Source: Alienimonas californiensis (GTDB taxonomy: Bacteria > Planctomycetota > Planctomycetia > Planctomycetales > Planctomycetaceae). Taken from it: 64,000 bases of DNA. Below, in pieces: positions 53,890 to 61,180 of the stretch. The translations under genes were made by a program, and so were the position numbers. The notes under the pieces are model-generated. The model searched no databases, was not told the DNA's origin, and saw nothing but the letters and a program-made list of their open reading frames with translations. The stretch's first letter is position 1. Each line of letters opens with the position of its first letter. Location: NCBI RefSeq assembly GCF_007743815.1, contig NZ_CP036265.1:4085059-4149058 (forward strand), given 5' to 3'.

Positions 53890-55869
53890 ATGCCGCTGAT
53901 GACTTCGACCGCGACGCACCGGACGTCGCTCGCCGCGGCGGCGTTTCTCGTCGTCCTCCAGCCGATCCTCGGACAGGACGCATCCCCTCCTGATCCCCTG
54001 CCGGAAGCCGCGAAGACGGAAGCGACCTCGACGGCGGAAGCGCTGACGAAGCTCCAGGAACGGCACGAGTCGGGCGACGGGCCGTTTGTAGAGATGGATG
54101 AACTGAACTTCCTGATCCGGCCCGGCGGAGGGGGATCCTGCGCCAGCGCCGCCGGCCTAATCGTCCTGCAGGCCGGCAGGGCCTTGCTGGGCCGGGACGC
54201 CTACGAACGTCCGCACATGGGCGTCCTCGGAGCATTTCAGGATCAGCCGACGCTGCTCAACGGCCGCGTCACGAACAACGAATTCGTCGACCTGCTGGAG
54301 TTCTACGAACGCCACCTCGGCGGCGGCGGGTTCAGCACCGAGACGCTGTCCGCCCCGAACTCGCCGCACGCCCAAGACGGCAACGTCTGGACGGCCGGCC
54401 AGCCCCCGCCGATCGCGGTGCGGGAGGGGCAACTTCAGGTTCTCAGCTACACGGTGACGACGGCCGAAGGCGACGTGCTGGGAAGACACTTCGTCATCTT
54501 GAAGGCGGTCGACGGGAACCGTCTGGACGTGCTCGATCCGGCTCATCCCAAAAGGAAAACGGTCTTCGTGCTGGAGGACGGCGATAACGGTTGCGGCCGG
54601 ATGTACCTGCGACTGCCGCCTGAAGTACTCGCGAAGGACAGCGTGTCGGCTTACCTCAAGGGATTGGTGAACGAGTTGAACACAGTCTTCACGATCACCG
54701 TGGAGGACGCCGCCCCGCCGCGGGCGCCTGAGCTTGGAGACCTGAAGCGGCGAATCGACGAAACGGCCGAGGAGCTGAGGGCGGAGGGAAAGCTGACGGA
54801 CCCGCGGGCGTGGCGAAAGGCGGGAGCGGCGTACGGACTGCCGGGGCTGGACCTGCCGGGCGAACTCGGCGGGTCCGGGTGGTCCGCGAGCGAGGTACTG
54901 CCCGTCTTCCGTCACGCGGGGCGACACAACCTCAATCTGCGCGACGTGGTCGGCGGGGCCCATGCGCGGGCACTGCTGAACTCCGACGAGAAAGTCGCGC
55001 AGGAAGTCGTGCGGGAGACGGCCTGCGGCGAGGCGTACGTCGCCATCACGATCACCGAGGAGGGCTTCGGAACGGACTACACCTCGATGACGACCAAGTC
55101 CAAGAAGGTCGACGGCGGGTACGTGCTCTCCGGCGAGAAGCGCTGGAACGCGCGGCTCCGGGAGGCGACGGACGTCGTCGGGATCACGAAGGCCTCCAGC
55201 GGCGAGGTCGGCAAGCTGAGCGTGTTCCTGCTGGAGCGGGAGACGCCCGGCCTGACGGTGAAGGACTTCGCCGCCCACGGCCTGACCGGCAACTCCTACG
55301 GCGGGCTGGTCCTCGACGACGTATTCGTGCCGAGCGATCGGCTCCTGGGCGTCGACGGCGAGGGGAAAGACGTCTTTACCAAGCACTTCCTCTACTGGCG
55401 GCTGATGCAGGTCGCCGCCGCGATCGGGTGCGGGGATCGGGCGTTGGAGCAGATGGCCGAGAGGATGAAGGAGCGGAAGTACCGCGGGGCGCCGCTGGCC
55501 CGAATGACCCACCTCCAGCAGCAGCTGGCCCAATCGACGACGGAGTTGGCCATGGCCTACAGCCTTGCCAAAGACGCGGCGGAGTTGCTGGACGAGGGGA
55601 AGTACGACGAGGCGGCCCCGCTCATCAACGGGCTGAAGGCCGAGGGCGTGGAGGCGGCGCTGCGGGCCGCGGACTTCGCCATGCGGGCTCACGGCGCGCT
55701 CGGATACTCGACGGAGGTCGATCTGGGCGATCGGGTGCGGGACCTGATGGGCCTGCGGATCGCCGACGGCACGACCGACGCGATGCGATCCGCGGTGGTC
55801 GCCGATGTTTACGGGTCGGAGTTCTGGTGGGCGGCCTTCCCGCGAAATCCGCAGGAAATAACAGATTAA
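53890..55869 (+). CDS. secreted fusion: signal peptide, C39-like peptidase domain, full acyl-CoA dehydrogenase domain
   Basis: This 659-residue protein is unusual. It starts with a signal peptide (TSLAAAAFLVVLQPILGQ, residues 12-29). A C39-like papain-fold domain follows: GGGGSCASAAGLIVLQAGRA with Cys84 in catalytic position, GRHFVILKAVDG with His200, and VLDPAHP with Asp216. From about residue 275 to the end it is a full-length acyl-CoA dehydrogenase fold: GLPGLDLPGELGGSGWSASE, YVAITITEEGFGTDYTSMTT, GYVLSGEKRWNARLREATDV, and a C-terminal ADGTTDAMRSAVVADVYG, where ADGT takes the place of the usual YEGT base. An acyl-CoA dehydrogenase behind a signal peptide would face the periplasm, where acyl-CoA is absent, so a different substrate (peptide or lipid-linked) is likely. 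Frame is open throughout. Start ATG 53890 leads directly to the signal peptide. Confidence 0.83.
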   Translation: MPLMTSTATHRTSLAAAAFLVVLQPILGQDASPPDPLPEAAKTEATSTAEALTKLQERHESGDGPFVEMDELNFLIRPGGGGSCASAAGLIVLQAGRALLGRDAYERPHMGVLGAFQDQPTLLNGRVTNNEFVDLLEFYERHLGGGGFSTETLSAPNSPHAQDGNVWTAGQPPPIAVREGQLQVLSYTVTTAEGDVLGRHFVILKAVDGNRLDVLDPAHPKRKTVFVLEDGDNGCGRMYLRLPPEVLAKDSVSAYLKGLVNELNTVFTITVEDAAPPRAPELGDLKRRIDETAEELRAEGKLTDPRAWRKAGAAYGLPGLDLPGELGGSGWSASEVLPVFRHAGRHNLNLRDVVGGAHARALLNSDEKVAQEVVRETACGEAYVAITITEEGFGTDYTSMTTKSKKVDGGYVLSGEKRWNARLREATDVVGITKASSGEVGKLSVFLLERETPGLTVKDFAAHGLTGNSYGGLVLDDVFVPSDRLLGVDGEGKDVFTKHFLYWRLMQVAAAIGCGDRALEQMAERMKERKYRGAPLARMTHLQQQLAQSTTELAMAYSLAKDAAELLDEGKYDEAAPLINGLKAEGVEAALRAADFAMRAHGALGYSTEVDLGDRVRDLMGLRIADGTTDAMRSAVVADVYGSEFWWAAFPRNPQEITD

Positions 55870-56211
55870 CCAGCCAGAGGGCGGAGTCCGAGTTCTTCGC
55901 TCAGCAGCGGTGAGTAGATCGCCACACTGCAAAGACCACTGGCGCGGCGAGAACAGTAAAGATCACGTCCCTCATCTAAACAGCTCGACCTTGTCGAGCT
56001 TCGCACTGCAGCGGTCGGCCCCTCCACAATTGCTACGCCCGTAATCGGAACCTGAAGTGGCACCGCCACACCGGCCCCCAAACCCCAAGCAACCCATCGA
56101 CATGCGACATGGTCGTACTCCCCGCAGCAGTGGAACTCCTTGCCCGTTGTGTCAGTGGGTACCCAAGGGTAATCTGATCCGTTCGCTCTGACTCCAGCAA
56201 TAGACCCCGGT
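55870..56211. other. intergenic region, no supported gene
   Basis: This 342-bp A+T-richer gap separates the C39-ACAD gene from the NYN gene. A minus-strand frame (55866-56240) is not protein-like. It should contain the promoter of the NYN-NACHT pair. Confidence 0.5.
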
Positions 56212-56937
56212 TTGGTGCAAGTCGTAATCGATCTCGACAACGTGCCGCAGGCCGTGCGGAGGCGGGGGCTGGCCTACATGGCCGACCGCTTGGCTACGTC
56301 TCTGTCTTGGAGAATACTACAGCATCACCGGCGCGTAGATCTTCGCTTATATGGTGGCTGGTACACGGAGAACCAGTTCACCACGCGGGCGGAGGAAGTG
56401 TCGGCTGAGGTTGACCGGGATTTCCCTCGAATTGTCACCACAGTCGATGACAGCGGTCGGCAATGGAAATCTCGGGTTTCTGCGGGCTTGGCGTACGGCC
56501 TCCGGTGCGCTCCCAGCGAGCAGGTTTTCAATACGTACAGACAGCGGCGTGGTGTGCCACGAGTATCTCGCAGCGGGTGCCTCACTCCAGAATGTGCGAC
56601 CGAAGGGTGTCCTATTCCGGGCGTTCAGAAAATGATGCAGACGGGGCGTTGTTCCAAAGGCGGCTGCAGCACGAGATTGGCAGACATTTTTAGGCGGGGG
56701 GAGCAGAAGCTTGTGGATGGGATGATGTCCGCCGATCTGATGTCCCTGCACCTCGGCGGCGAAGAACACCTTGCGGTCGTCTCGGCAGACGACGACCTTT
56801 GGCCGACGCTACGGCTACTTCTTTCGCGTGGCCAGAACATCTATCACGTCAAGCCAGTCGGGTCTAACCGAGAGAGTTTCTACGATGTGCCGGACCTCCC
56901 GGGGGTTGGGCGCTATTTACAGCTCCAGTTGCAATAG
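56212..56937 (+). CDS. NYN-domain (PIN-like) predicted nuclease
   Basis: This 241-residue protein has the NYN acidic pattern: VVIDLDNVPQ (Asp near residue 7 and 9), EQKLVDGMMSADLMSLHLGG (Asp pair), and LAVVSADDDLWPTLRLLLSR (the SxDxDF/L-type motif). A five-Cys insert (CLTPECATEGC, then CSKGGC), with CX4C spacing, may hold zinc. Such PIN-like domains cut RNA with a metal ion. The start is TTG 56212 or GTG 56215; neither has a clear ribosome site. The gene is 16 bp before the NACHT-like gene, so the two are surely co-expressed. A+T richer than the surroundings. Likely the effector of the pair. Confidence 0.8.
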   Translation: MVQVVIDLDNVPQAVRRRGLAYMADRLATSLSWRILQHHRRVDLRLYGGWYTENQFTTRAEEVSAEVDRDFPRIVTTVDDSGRQWKSRVSAGLAYGLRCAPSEQVFNTYRQRRGVPRVSRSGCLTPECATEGCPIPGVQKMMQTGRCSKGGCSTRLADIFRRGEQKLVDGMMSADLMSLHLGGEEHLAVVSADDDLWPTLRLLLSRGQNIYHVKPVGSNRESFYDVPDLPGVGRYLQLQLQ

Positions 56938-56953
56938 ATCGAGAGCCGAGAGC

Positions 56954-59215
56954 ATGACGTTTGACGACTTCCGCCGAGTACTCCTTTCGTTCGCTGATCG
57001 GGCTACCGACCTGGACCTTTCGAAAGGTGAACTGGCACTCGAGATTCGTGGAGAGATAATAGAGGCGCAGGTTCGCCAGCGGCCGGCGGGGCTGTTTGTC
57101 GTAGAGGAGGGGGAACAGTTGCCGGCTGGTCGGTGGCTCTTGGATCGAGTTGCGCAGCTAGAGATACTGGCTCGACGCATTCTGGACTACACCGAGCCCG
57201 CGGAGCATTTCGTGGAACCTAGCGGAAAGCATCTGAGGGATATTAATGACGACCCGGCAGAGGAGGAGCAGCCGGTTCCTGACCTTCGTGAAACCGTGTT
57301 GCGATCTCTCTCCGCTCATCCTGCCGGAGTGACTTCACTTCACTTCCTGACTTCCGACGCTGGCGAGGGTAAGTCGACCCTGCTGAACGAGATGGCGAGA
57401 GATCAGGCAAAGAGGTATCTCAGCCGTGACGATGATTGGGTGTTTCTGCCTGTCCACCTTGGGGGGAGGCTCTTCATGAGGTTCGACGACGTTGTCGTCG
57501 GCACCCTCATGAATAAACTGAGGTTCAATGGCCTACGCTACGCGTCCTTCCTTGAGCTTGTCAGATTAGGGGCAGTGGTGCCGGCCTTGGACGGATTTGA
57601 GGAGTTGTTCATAGAGTCTGCTGGTGGCGATGCCACCACCGCGTTGGGCGACTTCACCCAAGAGCTAGATTCCGCTGGGACCGCTGTAATTGCGGCGAGG
57701 CGAGCTTATTTTCAGTACCGTAGCCTCAAGGCGCAAGCCAAGCTTATTGATTCCCTCAGGGGGCAAGCGATCTCCGCATCCCGCTTTACAATCGATCGTT
57801 GGGATCGCGATCACTTCTTACGGTACGCATCGCTTCGCGGGGAGCCCAACGGCGAGAGTGTGTACCAGCAACTGGAGGAGATCCTTGGGCCCTCGCACCC
57901 GCTTCTCACGAGGGCTGTGTTGGTGCAGAAGCTTCTAGACTTAGCTACCGACTCGGAAGATTTTCAGCAGTTGCTGACGCGACTACGCGACGAACCCAAG
58001 GGGTATTTTAGAGAGTTTATCGGCTCGATTATTGAGCGTGAGGCTCGCAAGTGGGTAGATCGGACTGGGATACAGGATGTAAGCACTCCGCTTCTCAGCC
58101 TCGAGCAGCACTACGACCTACTCTCTTCTATTGCAGTGGAGATGTGGACGAGCGGGTCCGATCGATTACCTAGAGATGTCATGGTCTTCGTCGCGGAACT
58201 TTACGCCGAGGATGCGGGCTCGACACCTGAGGTCACTAGGCAAATCGTCGACAAGATTTCAACCCATGCCCTCATCGTTCCCAGCGGCCACAGTAAGTAC
58301 TGTTTCGATCACGAGGAGTTCTTTCACTTCTTTCTCGGCGAGGCGGTCGGCCGCTCGTCCGTTTCAAAGGACGTTGCCGGGATAAGGGATCTCGCGGGCC
58401 GTGCGGCTTTGCCTGCCATGGCCGTAGAGGCCGCAGCGAAATACATCAGACGAGAAGGTGTGCCGCCTTCCGAACTTGCCGACTTCATGTCTGCCGCTTA
58501 TGCGGGCGAGCAGAGAACATCACTGATCCGAGAGAATCTGTCGGCGGTCGCGATAGAATGTTTGGATGGGGTGGAGCAGCCAACTGAATTTAAAGACGGG
58601 GTCTTCCCCGCGGCATCGCTCGCTGGCAAACGTTTGAAGGAAGTCACCTTCAACAAGTGCTATTTCGGCAGCACGGATCTCCGCTGCGCGGAGCTCGTAT
58701 CTTGTCGTTTTATCTCATGCGAGTTCGTGCAGCTCGGCGGTGACGGCACGGAAAGGGTTCAGGACACGCAACTTTCACAGTGCAAGATCCATGCGTGGGT
58801 CGGCTCGTCCGGAAGCGAGTTTGCCCCCGACAGAATCGTTCAGGCACTAATGCGAGCCGGATTCACTGTGGAAGGTAAGCTTGACACAGTCGGGCAAGTG
58901 GTCGCACCTAATGAGGCAGCAGAGCCGGACGAGGAGATAAAGCTTATGGAGACGTTGCTTCGGATGTTTTCACGTGCTACAGCCCTCAATGAGTCGGCAG
59001 TACGCAGGAAGATGGGCACGAGAGAGAGCCTGTTTTTCAATGAAGTTTACCCTCGGCTCCTGCAGGCAGAAATTGTTGTCGAAGTTCCCCACAGGGGCTC
59101 AGGAGTGCAGCGCCGAATGAAGCTTGGAGTCTCGGCGACCCGGTGTCGATCCTCGTTCGAAGCTAGTGCCGGCTCGTTTGAGTCGTTTCTTTCTCGGATG
59201 AACTCACGTGACTAG
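56954..59215 (+). CDS. NACHT-like STAND NTPase with pentapeptide-like C-terminal part
   Basis: This 753-residue protein has a helical N end (1-125), then an NTPase: FLTSDAGEGKSTLLNEMARD (Walker A, Lys140), WVFLPVHLGGRL, GAVVPALDGFEELFIE (Walker B, Asp213), TAVIAARRAYFQY (sensor Arg), and FTIDRWDRDHFLRYASLRGE. YCFDHEEFFHFFLGEAVGRS resembles the winged-helix end of NACHT modules. The C end has stacked repeats: FKDGVFPAASLAGKRLKEVT and FNKCYFGSTDLRCAELVSCR, like pentapeptide repeats, then an unassigned region of 150 residues. It is coupled to a NYN nuclease upstream. The stop TAG falls on the CTAG target of an IS630 element but is intact. Sensor of infection is the natural guess. Confidence 0.82.
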   Translation: MTFDDFRRVLLSFADRATDLDLSKGELALEIRGEIIEAQVRQRPAGLFVVEEGEQLPAGRWLLDRVAQLEILARRILDYTEPAEHFVEPSGKHLRDINDDPAEEEQPVPDLRETVLRSLSAHPAGVTSLHFLTSDAGEGKSTLLNEMARDQAKRYLSRDDDWVFLPVHLGGRLFMRFDDVVVGTLMNKLRFNGLRYASFLELVRLGAVVPALDGFEELFIESAGGDATTALGDFTQELDSAGTAVIAARRAYFQYRSLKAQAKLIDSLRGQAISASRFTIDRWDRDHFLRYASLRGEPNGESVYQQLEEILGPSHPLLTRAVLVQKLLDLATDSEDFQQLLTRLRDEPKGYFREFIGSIIEREARKWVDRTGIQDVSTPLLSLEQHYDLLSSIAVEMWTSGSDRLPRDVMVFVAELYAEDAGSTPEVTRQIVDKISTHALIVPSGHSKYCFDHEEFFHFFLGEAVGRSSVSKDVAGIRDLAGRAALPAMAVEAAAKYIRREGVPPSELADFMSAAYAGEQRTSLIRENLSAVAIECLDGVEQPTEFKDGVFPAASLAGKRLKEVTFNKCYFGSTDLRCAELVSCRFISCEFVQLGGDGTERVQDTQLSQCKIHAWVGSSGSEFAPDRIVQALMRAGFTVEGKLDTVGQVVAPNEAAEPDEEIKLMETLLRMFSRATALNESAVRRKMGTRESLFFNEVYPRLLQAEIVVEVPHRGSGVQRRMKLGVSATRCRSSFEASAGSFESFLSRMNSRD

Positions 59216-60439
59216 TGGACGGTCAGTGCTTGAACTTGGGATAGAGCGACTTCAGATTAATGCGGGCCTGTTCGGTCGTGAACTGCCAGTCGACGTCCCG
59301 GCACGTCGCGTTGGTCGCCGCCGACCACGCCGCCGTCTCCGAGCGCAGCTTGGCCAGCGTGCCGATCCGACGGCCGGTCAGGCATTGCCGCGTCAGACAA
59401 CTTAACTCGCACTCGGCGACGTTCAGCCAGCTGCCGTGCTTGGGCGTGTGACAGAACCGCAGCTTGCGCAGGTACGCCCGCGCCTCGGCGGGCTCGAAGG
59501 CCTCGTAGAACGCCCCCCGGGTGTGCGTGTTGAGATTGTCGCAGACCAGCGTGACGGGCTCGCAGCGGGCGTACCGGGTCCGCAGCAGCCGGCCGACCTC
59601 CTCGGCCCAGTCGACCTTCGTCCGCCGCGGCCGAGCCGCGACCTGCCGCCAGCCCACCAGCGTCTCGCAGAACAGGAACAGGCTCGCGGTCCCGTTCCGC
59701 TCGTACTCGTAGTCGACGCGCTTGGGGCGGTCCCGCGTGGCCGGGATCGGCGTCCGCGTCTCCTTCGTCAGTTGCACCGGCTGCTCGTCCATGCCCAGGA
59801 CCGGGGTCGTAGGGCCGCTCGTAGACCTCCAGAACCTCCTCCATGCCGGCGGCGAACTCCGCGTCGGCCTCCGGCGGGATCACCCAGTATTCGAGCTTCC
59901 GCCTGGTCATCGAATTTTTTTGAGGCACTGACGCACGGTCTCGTGGCTGATCGCGTCCACGATCTCCAACTCCACCATCCGCCGGGCCAGCAGTCGGAGC
60001 GTCCACTGGCCGTAGCCTTCGGGCGGGTCGCCGGTCCGCAGGGCGATCAGCTGCGCCGCCTGCCGGCCGTCGAGCATCGGCGGAACCGGCGGCTTCGCCC
60101 GCGGCTGGCCGTTCAGCGCGACTTCGAACCCTTCGACGACCAGCCGCTTGCGCAGGGCCTCGACGGTCTGCCGCCGGGCGTCGAAGGCCTCGGCGACGCG
60201 GGCGTCGATCCAAACGGGACCGCCCTCGCCCTGATCGACCTTGAGCAGCATCTGGGCGCGTCGCACCTTCTGCGAGGAGCCGGAGAGCGTCTTGATCACC
60301 CGCCGGCACTCGGCCCGTTCGGCCTCGGACAGCCGCACGACGTAGGTCTTTCGCATCGGGTTTCCTCCTTGCGAGTTCCCGGCAGCATGACCTCAACCAC
60401 GCCCCCACGCCATCCCCGATCCTACCGCTGACCGTCCAC
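59215..60439 (-). mobile_element. IS630-family element, 1225 bp (copy 2)
   Basis: Perfect 12-bp terminal repeats GTGGACGGTCAG (59215-59226) and its complement (60428-60439), flanked by TA in ACTAGT context (59213-59214, 60440-60441). It lies on the minus strand and has the same orfA/orfB layout as copy 1, but with a deletion in orfB. It is inserted exactly at the stop codon of the NACHT-like gene. Confidence 0.92.
59223..60356 (-). pseudogene. IS630 transposase, orfA/orfB with a 7-bp deletion
   Basis: orfA (59907-60356) is intact: MRKTYVVRLSEAERAECRRV onward to AISHETVRQCLKKI. At the T7 run on the plus strand (59915-59921) a -1 shift gives NSMTRRKLEYWVIPPEADAE. Then, compared with copy 1, seven bases are missing just before MDEQPVQL (near 59800), which shifts the frame again. 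The last part is intact: LVCDNLNTHTRGAFYEAF and LNVAECELSCLTRQC hold the second Asp and the Glu. So it is a decayed copy from a different IS630 subgroup. Confidence 0.85.
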
Positions 60440-60561
60440 TAGTACAGATCTGCGAGGACAGCGAAGCGTGCATGGGCCGGGCTATCTCAATGCTTCCGAC
60501 TCACGGAGCGCAGTCTATGCCTCGACTACCTCAACGTCTCTCTCCGGATCCTAAAAATGAT

Positions 60562-60594
60562 CCCTGTCCCGCCCGAGCCCCGGGCGGGACAGGG
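60562..60594 (-). terminator. 14-bp perfect stem terminator
   Basis: The arms ccctgtcccgcccg (60562-60575) and its complement (60581-60594) surround a 5-base loop. On the minus strand the stem is followed by ATCATTTTTAGG with T5. It ends the minus-strand sliding-clamp operon. Confidence 0.9.
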
Positions 60595-60618
60595 GTTCTC
60601 CTGTTCCGGGGCGTCCGA

Positions 60619-61140
60619 TCAGTTCCCGACGCGGCCCTTCAACCCGTCAATCGCCTCGCTCGCCTGCCGGCGGCTCAACTCCTCCGCGGTGGTCAAACCA
60701 AACCGCCGTCGCAGTTCCTCGGTCAGCTCCACGCCGGCCCTTCAGCTGAAGGCGTGCAACGCCCGCACCTGCTTCTCCGTGCAGGGCAGGGAGCCGCGAC
60801 TGTTCGTCAAGGCGCCGTTAGTCAAGGAACCGTTGGTCGTGCGGCCGTTGCCGACGTGGGCGGCGCTCGCCGTCCCGTTGCGGGCGGCAGCGCCGTGAGC
60901 TGCGGCGGCGGGTTGGGTTTCCCCCCTGACACCCCTGACAGCCGGGCCGTCGGTCACGCCCAACTCCGCGTCGATCGCCTCGCGGATCACCTCGAAGCAG
61001 CCGCGGATCTGACGCCGCAGCTTCTCCGGGTCCTTCAGCAGCTCCGCCGACAGCTCCACCTCGACGTTCACCATCGCGCCCCGGCTGCCGTAGTCCGGCT
61101 GGCCGATCTTGCGGGACAGGCCCGCGTTCAGCTTCAACAT
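60619..61140 (-). pseudogene. element protein interrupted by an in-frame TGA
   Basis: The frame starts MLKLNAGLSRKIGQPDYGSR, continues as NVEVELSAELLKDPEKLRRQ, then a linker with many Asn-Gly (TTNGSLTNGALTNSRG), and TEKQVRALHAFS before TGA at 60742-60744. After the TGA the same frame goes on RAGVELTEELRRRFGLTTAE and ELSRRQASEAIDGLKGR to TGA at 60619, a typical C-terminal module of phage-like single-strand-binding or recombination proteins. A single C-to-T change (CGA to TGA) would explain it. It lies 40 bp after the clamp gene on the same strand. Confidence 0.7.
60923..60940 (+). repeat. 18-bp motif copy 6 (forward), inside a coding frame
   Basis: CCCCTGACACCCCTGACA. Read in the minus-strand protein it encodes AVRGVRG in the variable linker of the interrupted protein. 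Confidence 0.9.
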
Positions 61141-61180
61141 CTGCGTCTCCTTGCGGTTGTGCGATCCGGGAACGGGCGGG

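Noticed and set aside
55866..56240. 124-codon minus-strand frame before the NYN gene
   Set aside because: No motif, no start signal, overlaps two plus-strand genes.
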